This document shows, in pieces, positions 44,709-54,192 of a DNA stretch of 64,000 nucleotides (within the stretch, counting starts at the first letter, position 1; each line of letters begins with the position of its first letter). Below the pieces are notes generated by a model. The model saw only the letters and a list, made by a program, of their open reading frames with translations, had not been told where the DNA came from and made no database searches. A program made the position numbers and the translations under genes. The stretch is taken from contig NZ_CP023317.1 in NCBI RefSeq assembly GCF_009497655.1, positions 649,501 to 713,500 of the forward strand, written 5' to 3'. The DNA is from Priestia megaterium. Lineage in GTDB: Bacteria > Bacillota > Bacilli > Bacillales > Bacillaceae_H.

Positions 44709-46226
44709 TTGAAAAATAGATTACAGCTTTTAATTTTTGTTGTTGGTATTATTGCCTTGCTTTATTTTACAAAAGGGTATTGGGACGGTAAATTTATTGG
44801 CGTGCTAAGTATCTTAATTACGATTAGTGTTGTTTTCATCGGTCTTGTTATTTCATTAGAAAACCGTCATCCAACTCAAACGCTAACGTGGCTCGTAGTA
44901 TTAGGCGGTTTTCCAGTAATAGGGTTCTTTTTTTATTTGTTATTTGGACGCAATACGCGAAAACGGCGTTTATTTGCTAAAAAAGCAAAGCTGGATGAAC
45001 AGGTGCTTTTAAAGATGGAAAGAGATTCTGGTATATTAGAAAATCACTTTGAACAGTTGGGCACCAGTAGGAAGCAAATGCTGAAGCTAGCCGTGAGGCT
45101 TGGCAAGAGTCCCATTTCTTTTTCTTCAGATACGCGCGCATTGACGAATGGAAAAGAGACATTTCACGAAATTATGGAATCTTTAAAGCATGCAAGGCAT
45201 CATATCCATTTAGAGTATTACATCGTACGACATGATCACTTAGGAGAACAAATTAAAGATATTTTAATTCAGAAAGTACAAGAAGGAGTTTATGTACGTT
45301 TCTTGTATGATGCCGTGGGCAGTTTTCAGCTTTCACCGCATTATATTCACGAGTTAAGAAACGCGGGCGTAGAAATGATTCCGTTCTTGCCGGTGAGACT
45401 TCCATTTCTCAATAATAAAATCAACTTCCGTAATCATCGTAAAATTGTAGTCATTGATGGAACAATTGGATTTGTAGGAGGTTTGAACATTGGTGATGAA
45501 TATCTCGGAAAAAGTCGGCATTTTGGCTTTTGGAGAGATACTCATTTGATGGTGAAGGGTGAGGCAGTCCGTTCATTACAGCTTATTTTCTTACAAGACT
45601 GGTATTATATGACAGGACAGACAATGCTTACTCAAACATATCTATCGCCGGATTTAATTGACATTGATATGGAAAAGTGCGGCGGTGTTCAAATGATTGC
45701 CGGCGGACCAGACCGTGAGTGGGAAATTATTAAACACTTATTTTTTTCGATGATTACGTCTGCGAAAGAGTCCATTTGGATTGCTTCTCCTTACTTCATA
45801 CCTGATGAAGATATTTTTACTTCTCTCAAAGTAGCTGCTTTAAGCGGTATAGATGTAAGGCTTCTTGTACCTCAGAAGCCCGATAAAAAAATTGTTTTTC
45901 ATGCATCACGCTCTTATTTTCCTGAGCTGCTAGAAGCAGGTGTGAAAATTTACGAGTATAAAAAAGGATTTATGCACAGCAAGATTGTGATTGTTGATAG
46001 AGAAATTGCCTCTATTGGAACAGCTAACATGGATATGAGAAGCTTTCATCTGAATTTTGAAGTAAATGCTTTTTTATATCGCACAGCTAGTACCCAAAAG
46101 CTCGTATATGAATATATGCAAGATTTAGAAGAAACGAGTGAGCTTCACTTTAAAGACTTTGAAAAGCGGCCATTTATACAGCGGCTGTTTGAATCAACAG
46201 CTCGTTTGCTTTCACCGCTATTATAA
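44709..46226 (+). CDS. cls: Cardiolipin synthase
   Basis: Joins two phosphatidylglycerol molecules into cardiolipin at the membrane. It has 505 residues: two N-terminal membrane segments (about 5-22 and 30-80), then two phospholipase-D domains with HKD motifs, HRKIVVID at His243 and HSKIVIVD at His423. The phospholipid-synthase segment GTANMDMRSFHLNFE is near residue 437. The start is TTG with AGGTGAAAACAAG before it. Bacillus species carry several paralogues (ClsA, YwiE, YwjE), and I cannot assign which this matches. It is inserted between mecA and coiA relative to B. subtilis. Confidence 0.93.
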   Translation: MKNRLQLLIFVVGIIALLYFTKGYWDGKFIGVLSILITISVVFIGLVISLENRHPTQTLTWLVVLGGFPVIGFFFYLLFGRNTRKRRLFAKKAKLDEQVLLKMERDSGILENHFEQLGTSRKQMLKLAVRLGKSPISFSSDTRALTNGKETFHEIMESLKHARHHIHLEYYIVRHDHLGEQIKDILIQKVQEGVYVRFLYDAVGSFQLSPHYIHELRNAGVEMIPFLPVRLPFLNNKINFRNHRKIVVIDGTIGFVGGLNIGDEYLGKSRHFGFWRDTHLMVKGEAVRSLQLIFLQDWYYMTGQTMLTQTYLSPDLIDIDMEKCGGVQMIAGGPDREWEIIKHLFFSMITSAKESIWIASPYFIPDEDIFTSLKVAALSGIDVRLLVPQKPDKKIVFHASRSYFPELLEAGVKIYEYKKGFMHSKIVIVDREIASIGTANMDMRSFHLNFEVNAFLYRTASTQKLVYEYMQDLEETSELHFKDFEKRPFIQRLFESTARLLSPLL

Positions 46227-46233
46227 TCGCTGT

Positions 46234-46271
46234 AAACCACATTGCGTATGCTGCAATGTGGTTTTTTTTTT
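46234..46271 (+). terminator. cls terminator
   Basis: AACCACATTGC pairs with GCAATGTGGTT over GTATGCT, and ten T follow. Confidence 0.93.
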
Positions 46272-46346
46272 GAAAGAAAAGGGTTTAGTAGAAAGATGTC
46301 GAATACAAGGGTATAGCTCGCTACTATAGGAAGGAGAAATGTACGA

Positions 46347-47528
46347 TTGTTAGTTGCCCGAACAGAAGAAGGCCTCATTTCACTAGCTCAGCGCTTTTCG
46401 CTTGAACAGCTTAAGCTGTGGAAAAAAGAAAAGCAGTTCTACTGTCCCTCTTGTCAATCCCCTGTACAGTTAAAGGTAGGTACAAAAAAAATCCCTCATT
46501 TTGCTCACCTGAAAAAAACGTGCGTCGCTCAGCATGAAGGTGAAACAGATTATCATCTTGACGGAAAGCGAAAGCTGTTTCACTGGTTTAGTTCTCATCT
46601 TGAAGTCGAGTTAGAAAGTTACCTTCCTGCCATTATGCAGCGTCCAGATCTTCTTATAGGTACCCCTTCACAAAAATATGCAATCGAATTTCAATGTGCG
46701 TCCTTATCTTCCTCAGTGCTAACCAAACGTTCTATTCACTATGAGAAAGGAAATTATATGCCTCTTTGGATTATGGGGGCAAAAAGAATGAAACGCTTAT
46801 CCACTTATATGTATCAACTTTCTTTTCAAGAGTGGCAGTTTCTCACTCTTTCCGATTATACGCCCACACTTCTTTATTTTTCACCTTCTACTAATCAGCT
46901 GTTGAAACTTGAACATCTTATGCCTTTTTCATCTCAAATTTGTTATGCACAGCTTGTCGTGCTCTCTCCTCACGAGCATACCTTTCATGATCTTTTTTCT
47001 ACACATACACAGCCTCAATTTTTCTCTTCATGGGTAAAGAAAAAGAAGGCATGGAGAACGCATTATATCCTCTATCCTAATCAGAAGCTTCAGCCTTTTT
47101 TACACGCTCTTTATGAAAACAATATTCCTCCTTCTCATATTCCAGCAGAAGCGGGCATGCCGCTGCCTTCTTTATACATGATTGAAACGTCTGCTACTAT
47201 ATGGCAAACGTGGCTGCTTCTTGATTTAATGCAGCAGAAGCAGGTAGGGGATTTAGTTACAGAAAAAGAGTTATGCAGGCTATGGCTCTACAGAATTCAT
47301 CAGAGGCATATTGTGTTTCGGTCTTTGCCGATGGCCCCTGTTGTTGTGGAACAGCCCTTGTTTGAGTATATAGAGGTATTATGCCGGTTAGGGATACTAA
47401 CGTCTATAACTTCTGGGTTATACAAAATCAGAAGGCCTTATACGATTCCAAAGCAAACATCCGATGCTTTTTTAGAAGATGGACAGATGATGAAAAAGTG
47501 GTTAAATCAAGCAAAAGAAGTGACATAA
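46347..47528 (+). CDS. coiA: Competence protein CoiA
   Basis: Needed for processing of incoming DNA during transformation. It has 393 residues. Its N-terminal part has a Cys-x-x-Cys zinc-type segment (CPSCQSPVQLKVGTKKIPHFAH, positions 36-57, key residues C36, C39, H54, H57). A nuclease-like core follows with RPDLLIG and AIEFQCASLS near residues 95-115, the D...ExQ pattern of the CoiA family. The start is TTG at 46347, 10 bases after AAGGAG. An out-of-frame ATG at 46339 closer to the site would give only four codons. Confidence 0.91.
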   Translation: MLVARTEEGLISLAQRFSLEQLKLWKKEKQFYCPSCQSPVQLKVGTKKIPHFAHLKKTCVAQHEGETDYHLDGKRKLFHWFSSHLEVELESYLPAIMQRPDLLIGTPSQKYAIEFQCASLSSSVLTKRSIHYEKGNYMPLWIMGAKRMKRLSTYMYQLSFQEWQFLTLSDYTPTLLYFSPSTNQLLKLEHLMPFSSQICYAQLVVLSPHEHTFHDLFSTHTQPQFFSSWVKKKKAWRTHYILYPNQKLQPFLHALYENNIPPSHIPAEAGMPLPSLYMIETSATIWQTWLLLDLMQQKQVGDLVTEKELCRLWLYRIHQRHIVFRSLPMAPVVVEQPLFEYIEVLCRLGILTSITSGLYKIRRPYTIPKQTSDAFLEDGQMMKKWLNQAKEVT

Positions 47529-47539
47529 CCACTGAAAAT

Positions 47540-47582
47540 CAGTACGCTTAAGAAAGAATCCTTTTTTCAAAAGCGTACTGAC
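47540..47582 (+). terminator. Weak terminator-like hairpin after coiA
   Basis: CAGTACGCTT pairs with AAGCGTACTG over a loop of about 21 bases, with a modest T-rich tail (ACTTTTGATT). Confidence 0.5.
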
Positions 47583-47691
47583 TTTTGATTAATTCTTTTA
47601 AAACAACATACAATAACGAAAGAAATAAAAAGGATTCGCCTTAGAAAAAGCGAACAGTTATAGACAGGTAGAAAAAGATGGAGGGATGACC

Positions 47692-49509
47692 ATGAGTGAA
47701 CAATCAAAAGTAAAAAAGTTACCAAGTAGAAGCGAGATAAAAGTAGAAGATACGTGGAAACTAGAAGATATTTTTGCTTCAGATGACGCATGGGAAAAAG
47801 AATTTGAAGAAGTAAAAGCTCTTATTCCAAAAATGGAAAAATTCAAAGGGAAACTTGGAGAGTCCGCTCAAACTTTATACGACGCTCTTCAAGAGCAAGA
47901 CGAGCTCACAATGCGCGTTAGTAAACTTTATACATATGCTCATATGCGCTACGATCAAGATACCACTAATTCTTTTTATCAAGGGTTAAATGATCGCATC
48001 AAAACACTTTATACTCAAATTGCAAGTGCACTATCTTATGTAACACCAGAAATTTTGTCTATTGAAGAATCAAAAATTAAACAATACATGGCGGAACATA
48101 AAGAGCTAACGTTATATGCTCATGCATTAGATGAAATTACTCGCGAGCGTCCGCACATTTTATCAGAAAGCGAAGAAGCGCTTCTGGCTCAGGCTTCTGA
48201 AGTATTAGGATCTTCAAGCAACACGTTTGGAATGTTAAACAACGCGGATTTAGAATTTCCTTCTATTAAAGACGAAAATGGAGAAGAAGTAGAAATTACG
48301 CACGGACGATATATTCGTTTTTTAGAAAGCAGCGATCGCCGCGTACGAGAAGAAGCGTTTAAAGCGGTGTACGAAACGTACGGTAAATTTAAAAATACGT
48401 TTGCAAGTACATTAAGCGGCACGGTGAAGAAAGATAATTTTAGCGCCCGCGTTCGTCACTATAATTCAGCTCGTCACTCAGCTCTTAGCACAAATAATAT
48501 CCCAGAAGAAGTATACGATAACTTAGTTAAAACAGTGAACGATAATTTGCATTTATTGCATCGATATATTGATTTACGTAAGAAAGTATTGGGAATTGAA
48601 GAGCTTCATATGTATGATCTCTATACGCCTTTAGTAAAAGACGTAAAAATGGAAGTAACGTATGAAGAAGCAAAAGATTATATTTTAAAAGGTCTGAAAC
48701 CACTAGGTGAAGACTACCTTAATGTGTTAAAAGAAGGATTTGAAAATCGTTGGGTAGATGTTCATGAGAACAAAGGCAAGCGAAGCGGTGCTTATTCTTC
48801 AGGAACGTACGGCACCAATCCTTATATCTTAATGAACTGGCAGGATAATGTAAATAACTTGTTTACACTAGCCCATGAATTTGGCCATTCTGTACACAGT
48901 TATTACACAAGAAAAACGCAGCCATATCCTTACGGAGATTATTCAATCTTTGTGGCAGAAGTAGCTTCCACATGTAATGAAGCGCTTCTAAACGATTATT
49001 TACTAAAAACGATTGATGATGAAAAGCAGCGTTTGTACTTGCTTAACCATTATTTAGAAGGATTCCGCGGTACGGTATTCCGTCAAACGATGTTTGCTGA
49101 ATTTGAGCACGATGTGCACGTGCGTGCTCAAAACGGAGAGCCGCTTACACCTGAATTATTAACAAAATTATATTATGACTTAAATAAAAAATATTTTGGA
49201 GACAACTTAGTAATTGACGAAGAGATTGGGTTAGAATGGGCTCGTATTCCGCATTTCTACTACAATTACTACGTTTATCAATATGCTACAGGATTCAGTG
49301 CAGCAGCGGCATTAAGCAAGCAAATCCTTGAAGAAGGAGATGCAGCTGTTGAGCGCTATGTAGGTTTCTTAAAGTCAGGAAGCTCTGATTATCCAATTGA
49401 AGTGTTGAAAAAAGCAGGAGTGGACATGACAACATCTCAGCCTATCGAAGAAGCGCTAGCCGTATTTGAAGAGAAGTTAACGGAAATGGAACGTTTATTA
49501 AATCAATAA
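47692..49509 (+). CDS. pepF: Oligoendopeptidase F
   Basis: A cytoplasmic zinc metallopeptidase of family M3 that cuts peptides of about 7 to 17 residues. It has 605 residues, with the zinc motif HEFGH at residues 395-399 and the third ligand Glu in EVASTCNEALLND. The ATG at 47692 is preceded by GGAGGGATGACC. Another ATG two codons earlier sits within the ribosome site. In B. subtilis PepF (YjbG) is linked to coiA and affects sporulation when overproduced, possibly by destroying signalling peptides that enter through Opp. Confidence 0.95.
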   Translation: MSEQSKVKKLPSRSEIKVEDTWKLEDIFASDDAWEKEFEEVKALIPKMEKFKGKLGESAQTLYDALQEQDELTMRVSKLYTYAHMRYDQDTTNSFYQGLNDRIKTLYTQIASALSYVTPEILSIEESKIKQYMAEHKELTLYAHALDEITRERPHILSESEEALLAQASEVLGSSSNTFGMLNNADLEFPSIKDENGEEVEITHGRYIRFLESSDRRVREEAFKAVYETYGKFKNTFASTLSGTVKKDNFSARVRHYNSARHSALSTNNIPEEVYDNLVKTVNDNLHLLHRYIDLRKKVLGIEELHMYDLYTPLVKDVKMEVTYEEAKDYILKGLKPLGEDYLNVLKEGFENRWVDVHENKGKRSGAYSSGTYGTNPYILMNWQDNVNNLFTLAHEFGHSVHSYYTRKTQPYPYGDYSIFVAEVASTCNEALLNDYLLKTIDDEKQRLYLLNHYLEGFRGTVFRQTMFAEFEHDVHVRAQNGEPLTPELLTKLYYDLNKKYFGDNLVIDEEIGLEWARIPHFYYNYYVYQYATGFSAAAALSKQILEEGDAAVERYVGFLKSGSSDYPIEVLKKAGVDMTTSQPIEEALAVFEEKLTEMERLLNQ

Positions 49510-49513
49510 AATT

Positions 49514-49551
49514 AAAATGAAGCAGGAGCTGTATCCTGCTTCATTTTTTAA
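49514..49551. terminator. Bidirectional terminator after pepF
   Basis: AAAATGAAGCAGGA pairs perfectly with TCCTGCTTCATTTT over GCTGTA, and further T residues follow. Confidence 0.92.
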
Positions 49552-49720
49552 ATCCCCGAAATTTGTTGTGATTGTTAAGCAATGTAAAAATAATAAGAAT
49601 AGCTAAAAATAAGAGAGGGCCTGCGATAATGAGAGGAACAAGCTGCATAAGAGATAAAATATAGAATAAAAAAGAAAATAAAAGAATCACAACCCCTAGA
49701 GTAATTCCAGCAATTTTCAT
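49541..49720 (-). CDS. Small two-segment membrane protein
   Basis: A 59-residue very hydrophobic protein with two membrane helices (about 3-26 and 29-50) and a basic tail NNHNKFRGFKK. The ATG ending at 49720 lies 7 bases after GAGGTG; eight further codons upstream lack such a site. No family is recognised. A small gene (yizD) occupies this interval in B. subtilis, but I cannot confirm equivalence. It sits back to back with the roxS promoter. Confidence 0.65.
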   Translation of the reverse strand: MKIAGITLGVVILLFSFLFYILSLMQLVPLIIAGPLLFLAILIIFTLLNNHNKFRGFKK

Positions 49721-49823
49721 AGTTAACACCTCTATTAAAAGCATAATTGGTTGTACTATATGAGTGAATCTGGCTGTTTATGAAGTTTTTTTATAAAAAA
49801 GTGAATAAAATTGAAAAAAGGGG

Positions 49824-49874
49824 TTGCCAAAAGTCGACATAATTTGCTATAGTATTAATCGTGAAGTTTATCAC
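49824..49874 (+). promoter_or_regulatory. roxS promoter and Rex-type operator
   Basis: TTGCCA (49824-49829) and TATAGT (49848-49853) are separated by 18 bases. Directly at the expected start lies the dyad GTGA-AGTTTA-TCAC (49861-49874), close to the Rex operator TTGTGAAnnnnTTCACAA. Rex senses NADH/NAD+ and represses roxS in B. subtilis. Confidence 0.75.
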
Positions 49875-49975
49875 AAAACAAACATATACCCCTTTGTTTG
49901 ACCGTGAAAAATTTCTCCCATCCCCTTGTTGTCTTAAGACAAACGAAAAGACTTGGCGAAAGCCAAGTCTTTTTT
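49861..49975 (+). ncRNA. roxS: RoxS (RsaE family) small regulatory RNA
   Basis: A promoter and a perfect terminator enclose about 115 bases with no reading frame. The sequence carries the three C-rich pairing regions of the RsaE/RoxS family: ACCCCTTTGTTTG (about 49888-49900), TTTCTCCC (49912-49919) and TCCCCTTGTTGTC (49921-49933). The 5' part AAGTTTATCACAAAACAAAC is also characteristic. RoxS redirects central metabolism when NADH accumulates or nitric oxide is present, by pairing with mRNA ribosome sites. Location next to yjbH matches B. subtilis. Confidence 0.9.
49947..49975 (+). terminator. roxS terminator
   Basis: AAAGACTTGGC pairs perfectly with GCCAAGTCTTT over a GAAA tetraloop, then a T run. 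It could also stop yjbH transcription arriving from the right. Confidence 0.92.
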
Positions 49976-50014
49976 GTGTAGTTGATGCTTAGGATAAGCA
50001 TCAACATTTAATAA

Positions 50015-50896
50015 TTAACAGCTCTTTTCAGTACTTCTCCAAAAGGTTCCATATTTGACAGGAACTCTTTCAACAACTTGCTGAAGCTGAAGTTTTTTCA
50101 ATTCTTTTTCAGCCTCTTCTAATGATAAACCATACACAACTGCAACTTCTTTTGAAGCAACAAATTGAAAATAGCTTAAAAATGAACGAAGAGGCGGAAG
50201 ACAAGCTGGATCTGGGTCAATTTCTAACATCTCTTTAATGATGTGTACATATGTTTCGTACGAATAGTATCCTGATATCTTAATGCCTTCTTCTTCAACT
50301 TTTTCGTTAAAGAACACAAGAGTTGGAATCTCATCGACATCCATTTCCGATGTGATTTTTAAATCACATTGAAAAGCCTTCGCAGCGTAATCTGAATGCA
50401 AATCTTTTACAAATTCATTAACATCTAGCCCCACATGTTTTGCACATTGTATTAAGACAGATTCTTCTGTAACATTTTGTTTTTCTAAAAATACTACTTC
50501 TTGAAGTCTTCTCAAAAAGCGAATGCCCTGTTTCTTTCCTTGCAGCCCGGCCGCTTTAATTGCAATTGATGCAGCGTAAGGAGTATCGATGGGGTTTTCA
50601 AGCCACAGGTTGCCGTCACATGACATGCCGGAGCGGCTTCCAGTTTTCTCCCACGATTTTGCAATATGTTCAAATCTCTGCTGTGCTCCAATATTTAATT
50701 GCTGCAAGTTTCCGCCAAGCACATGCTTGAGGGATAACAGCTGACCATATTCTATTTGTAACTTTTTTAGAATAGGCTCGAGTGCCCAGCACTCTGGACA
50801 AAGAGGGTCAACAAATACATAGATTTCAAGCGGTTTTTTATTTGAACCTTGACAAAGCTGATGCAAGGATGGGTATTGGCTGTTTAGATTACTCAA
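50015..50896 (-). CDS. yjbH: Spx adaptor YjbH (SpxH)
   Basis: Delivers Spx to ClpXP for degradation. It has 293 residues. The N-terminal thioredoxin-like DsbA-type domain has the motif CPEC (Cys33, Cys36) in [15 protein letters not shown], followed by a helical insertion and a C-terminal region (about 215-293) involved in Spx binding in other species. The start is TTG overlapping the yjbI stop (TTGA), with AAAGGA upstream, so the two are coupled. yjbH lies about 10 kb from spx, as in B. subtilis. Confidence 0.94.
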   Translation of the reverse strand: MSNLNSQYPSLHQLCQGSNKKPLEIYVFVDPLCPECWALEPILKKLQIEYGQLLSLKHVLGGNLQQLNIGAQQRFEHIAKSWEKTGSRSGMSCDGNLWLENPIDTPYAASIAIKAAGLQGKKQGIRFLRRLQEVVFLEKQNVTEESVLIQCAKHVGLDVNEFVKDLHSDYAAKAFQCDLKITSEMDVDEIPTLVFFNEKVEEEGIKISGYYSYETYVHIIKEMLEIDPDPACLPPLRSFLSYFQFVASKEVAVVYGLSLEEAEKELKKLQLQQVVERVPVKYGTFWRSTEKSC

Positions 50897-51303
50897 TGTG
50901 AAAATCCTTTCTCATCTGTCTGTTCCGGTGAATTAATCATGTGTTGGGCAGTTAAAATAAGACGATGATAAAGTTCATCTCTCTCAGGGCCTTCTAAATT
51001 AATTTCGTCCATTGCTTCATGCATACACGTCAGCCAGGCTTTGGCTCTTGACGGTGTAATTTCAAAAGGAAGATGCCTAGCTCTCAGCATAGGGTGACCA
51101 TGCTCTTCAGTGTATAGCGAAGGCCCTCCTAAATATTGTGTCAGAAATTGCTTTTGCTTTCGTGCTGTTTCTGTTAAATCATCAGGAAAAATTGGCGCGA
51201 GCTCAGGATGTTGTCCAACGCGTGTATAAAAAGCATCAACAAGTTTTGAAATCGTATGTTCACCGCCTAATAATTCGTAAGGGGAGTGGATTTTTTCTCT
51301 CAT
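50893..51303 (-). CDS. yjbI: Truncated haemoglobin YjbI (group II)
   Basis: A 136-residue 2-over-2 globin. It has [21 protein letters not shown] (residues 8-28; key features Tyr27 region), the proximal-side segment [14 protein letters not shown] near residue 67 and Trp near 87 (AKAWLTCM), typical of group II (trHbO). Such proteins bind oxygen or detoxify nitric oxide. It is the first gene of yjbI-yjbH; in B. subtilis and related species YjbI has been linked to YjbH. No terminator separates the two. Confidence 0.92.
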   Translation of the reverse strand: MREKIHSPYELLGGEHTISKLVDAFYTRVGQHPELAPIFPDDLTETARKQKQFLTQYLGGPSLYTEEHGHPMLRARHLPFEITPSRAKAWLTCMHEAMDEINLEGPERDELYHRLILTAQHMINSPEQTDEKGFSH

Positions 51304-51589
51304 GTTGATAACTCCTTTGTTATAAGAAATATACGTCTTAACTCTTTGGTGTTTTTTACTTTCCTTAATTTTAGCAGTGTCATTTCGTTAACTCAAACTA
51401 TCCGCTTACTTCTTCTACTGGAAAAGAGATAAAGTGGAATTTTACATAAGAAAAGTCTATGATGCTGTGGCGAATCACTTAGTATGAGAAACAAAGGAAT
51501 CCTTTCACAAACGTTTCCTTCTATTTATATAGTGTAACCTCGACAAACTACAGTCATTCCATGGTCGAGTCGCGAATGATTGGACTCTT

Positions 51590-52279
51590 TTACACGAGAT
51601 AAGAAGACATAATTTTATTTACATATTTTTGCGTTTCTTGAAAAGGAGGTACTCCGCCGTATTTATCGACATTACCTGGTCCAGCATTGTAGGCTGCCAA
51701 CGCTAATTTCACGTTTCCGTCGTATTTATCTAACATTTGTCGAAGATATTTGGCTCCTCCAAATACATTTTGCTTGGAGTCATACGGATCTTCTACACCA
51801 AGAGCTTTAGCGGTTGCTGGCATTAGCTGCATAAGCCCAGCCGCTCCGACAGAACTTTTGGCAGAGGGATTAAAATTTGACTCTTGTTTAATAACAGAAC
51901 GAATAAGTTTAGGATCCAGCTGGTAGCGTGCAGCTGCTTCATTAATTATCGTTTGTACATCATGAGAACTGGCCTTTGCCATTTCGTTTTTTTGTGCAGG
52001 TAAGGCAGCAGTTGAAGCGGCTGCCTTATCTGAAGAAGAAACAGATGGCTGGGATTGCGTTTGAACCGCTGTAGCTGGAAACATCTGCGCTGCCTGCAAG
52101 TAAAGATTGGTACTCATTTGAGGCTCTTGATTGACGTAGTCTTGAAAAAGCTGAGCAAATACAGAGAGTAAAGTTGTACCAAGCATCACGTTAGCTGTTG
52201 GCAGCTGGTTGTTAACTGAAAATGGCTGAGTTCCAGGAAATTGAACGGAAGACATGTAATGGTTAATATTCATGCTCAT
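51590..52279 (-). CDS. cwlQ: Lytic transglycosylase YjbJ/CwlQ
   Basis: A peptidoglycan-cleaving enzyme of 229 residues. The N-terminal half is low-complexity and rich in Gln, Ser and Ala. A C-terminal SLT domain (about 110-229) follows with catalytic Glu in [14 protein letters not shown], the [14 protein letters not shown] motif and [19 protein letters not shown]. subtilis CwlQ (YjbJ) combines muramidase and transglycosylase activities. The ATG ending at 52279 follows GGAGAGTAAATTC; five further codons upstream overlap the yjbK end. No clear signal peptide, as in the B. subtilis protein. Confidence 0.9.
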   Translation of the reverse strand: MSMNINHYMSSVQFPGTQPFSVNNQLPTANVMLGTTLLSVFAQLFQDYVNQEPQMSTNLYLQAAQMFPATAVQTQSQPSVSSSDKAAASTAALPAQKNEMAKASSHDVQTIINEAAARYQLDPKLIRSVIKQESNFNPSAKSSVGAAGLMQLMPATAKALGVEDPYDSKQNVFGGAKYLRQMLDKYDGNVKLALAAYNAGPGNVDKYGGVPPFQETQKYVNKIMSSYLV

Positions 52280-52283
52280 GAAT

Positions 52284-52874
52284 TTACTCTCCATCCATCA
52301 ACGTATACTTTCGCTTGTAAAACCGTCGAATTTTGTTTTCCGTTGGTTTCTTTTTAATATCAAGCTCCGTAAGCAATTGCTCAAAATATTTTGCCCCTTC
52401 ATTGGCATCGGTTACTTCGTATTCGAGTTCATAGTCCTCAGCACCTAGATAAAAGCTATGATCGAGTACAAGTAACCCGTTCTTATATGGAATTTCTGCT
52501 CGACTTGTACGCAAAGTGCCAAAATAAGTTAGCGCATGGCTATCGACTTGTAAATCAGTAATAAGCTGTTGAATTGTTGACGGAATCTTGGCGCTGCCAT
52601 CTAGCAATTCTTTAGCTTGTTCATTTGTTAATGCTTCATGTGTTTCTAAAAGGCCCTCTTGATGAGGCTGTTTTAGCGTGAGAACGGATTTATTTTTTTT
52701 GCTTCGAATTCGCAGGGCAGCTCCGCAGTCTTTCAATGAGAAAGCAGGTGTATCAAAATAGTGGTTTTCTTGAGAAATAAACTGATCTTCAGTTAATTGA
52801 AAGTGTGAGCGGAGACGATCAAACTCTTCTTTCGTTACTATATTTTTAAATTCAATTTCAATTTCTTGTTTCAA
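52284..52874 (-). CDS. yjbK: CYTH domain protein YjbK
   Basis: A 196-residue tunnel-fold protein of the CYTH family (inorganic triphosphatases, class IV adenylyl cyclases). The N-terminal ExExK motif is EIEIEFK, and basic and acidic residues alternate in the later strands ([25 protein letters not shown]). I place the start at TTG ending at 52874, 8 bases after AAAGG. The ATG three codons upstream touches the ribosome site. B. subtilis YjbK is predicted to hydrolyse inorganic triphosphate. It is coupled to the cwlQ gene downstream. Confidence 0.87.
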   Translation of the reverse strand: MKQEIEIEFKNIVTKEEFDRLRSHFQLTEDQFISQENHYFDTPAFSLKDCGAALRIRSKKNKSVLTLKQPHQEGLLETHEALTNEQAKELLDGSAKIPSTIQQLITDLQVDSHALTYFGTLRTSRAEIPYKNGLLVLDHSFYLGAEDYELEYEVTDANEGAKYFEQLLTELDIKKKPTENKIRRFYKRKYTLMDGE

Positions 52875-53090
52875 TGAAATCATCCTTTTAATTTAGGTCT
52901 TTTGGTAAGGCACTTTCCATCTTAATTTATCACACTTTTTGAGACAGTAAAACTACATTTCCTAACAGGAATATCCATATGGGGAACTTGGAAAATGAAG
53001 AAATACGGATTGTTTAGGTTTTACCTTTATTAAACGTTCCTGGAATGTGTTAAAATAGTAACGAATTGTATAGTTGGAAGGAGTTTATTT

Positions 53091-53477
53091 ATGCACAATC
53101 GAATTGACATCACTACCTGTGTGATGAAATCAAATGAATTACATTTAAAAGCAGACCCTATTGAGACGGAAATTGAACAATTGGAAGATACAAAACAAAT
53201 GCTTGTTGACTCAGATAACATGTCATTTGTATATGTTGTAGATATTAATGATCAATTTATGTATGTTGGCCTTAGTGATAATATTTGGGCGAATTTAAAG
53301 CACGTCTTACATAAAGATATGAAAGTATTTTTAGAAATTAATAAGGAAGTAATTGAGCTATCAGCCGTTAAAGAAGAGCTGTCTTATCTCATCAGTAACA
53401 TCGAAGGAAACGTGAATTATGGAGACGAGATGGTAGCAAGAGTAGAGGAAGTTTTTTTAGATAAAGAAAATAAGTAA
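53091..53477 (+). CDS. yjbL: UPF0738 family protein YjbL
   Basis: A 128-residue acidic protein beginning MHNRIDITTCVMKSNELHLK and rich in alternating strand-like segments (FVYVVDINDQFMYVGLSD). It matches the UPF0738/YjbL family in length and place, directly before the alarmone synthetase gene in Bacillus. No catalytic motif is seen. The start follows GGAAGGAGTTTATTT. It probably heads the yjbL-yjbM-nadF-yjbO unit; gaps are 27, 52 and 14 bases and no terminators lie between. Confidence 0.85.
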   Translation: MHNRIDITTCVMKSNELHLKADPIETEIEQLEDTKQMLVDSDNMSFVYVVDINDQFMYVGLSDNIWANLKHVLHKDMKVFLEINKEVIELSAVKEELSYLISNIEGNVNYGDEMVARVEEVFLDKENK

Positions 53478-53504
53478 CAGAGAGAAAAAAGGGGGGTGTT
53501 ATTA

Positions 53505-54140
53505 ATGATCAGGCATTGGGATTTATTTTTAGCACCGTATAAACAAGCCGTTGAAGAACTTAAGGTGAAATTAAAAGGAATTCGTTCACAGTATGATATG
53601 AAGTCTACGCATTCACCTATTGAATTCGTGACGGGACGAGTAAAGCCTATCGCCAGTATTTTGGATAAAGCGACTCGAAAAGGAATTTCTCTCGATCGCT
53701 TAGAGGAAGAGATGCAGGACATTGCAGGACTCCGTATGATGTGTCAATTTACGGACGATATTAAAGCGGTCGTAGAGCTCCTTCGTCAGCGCACAGACTT
53801 TGAATTGATTGAAGAAAGAGATTATATTCTTCATAAAAAAGAAAGCGGCTATCGTTCATATCATGTGGTCGTATGTTATCCTGTTCAGACAATTAAAGGT
53901 GAAAAGAAAATTTTAGTGGAAATTCAAATTCGTACACTGGCTATGAATTTTTGGGCTACAATTGAGCATTCTTTAAATTATAAGTACAGCGGGAAATTTC
54001 CTGAGAATATCAAAAAGCGACTTCAGCGTGCTTCTGAAGCGGCTACTCAGCTCGATGAAGAAATGTCTCAAATACGAGGTGAGATCCAAGAAGCCCAGGC
54101 TATTTTCTCACGAAAAAAAGAATCGGCGGAAGAATCTTAG
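53505..54140 (+). CDS. relQ: Small alarmone synthetase (RelQ / SasB, YjbM)
   Basis: Makes (p)ppGpp and pGpp from ATP and GTP or GDP, without the hydrolase half of Rel. It has 211 residues, with the synthetase core GRVKPIASILDKATRKG (near 48), DIAGLRMMCQF (near 73), KESGYRSYHVVV (near 107) and VEIQIRTLAMNFWATIEHSL (near 140). The ATG at 53505 follows GGGGGGTG by 6 bases; a GTG three codons earlier lies inside that site. RelQ forms tetramers that are stimulated by pppGpp in the family. Neighbours nadF and yjbO are conserved. Confidence 0.94.
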   Translation: MIRHWDLFLAPYKQAVEELKVKLKGIRSQYDMKSTHSPIEFVTGRVKPIASILDKATRKGISLDRLEEEMQDIAGLRMMCQFTDDIKAVVELLRQRTDFELIEERDYILHKKESGYRSYHVVVCYPVQTIKGEKKILVEIQIRTLAMNFWATIEHSLNYKYSGKFPENIKKRLQRASEAATQLDEEMSQIRGEIQEAQAIFSRKKESAEES

Positions 54141-54192
54141 GTATGACTCAGCAACAGCTTTGTACACTGGATGGATAGGGGGAGAGAATTAG

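Noticed and set aside
51545-51589. Inverted repeat AGTCATTC / GAATGATT after cwlQ
   Set aside because: It has a loop of 14 bases, an imperfect stem and no clear T run on either strand; left uncalled as a terminator.
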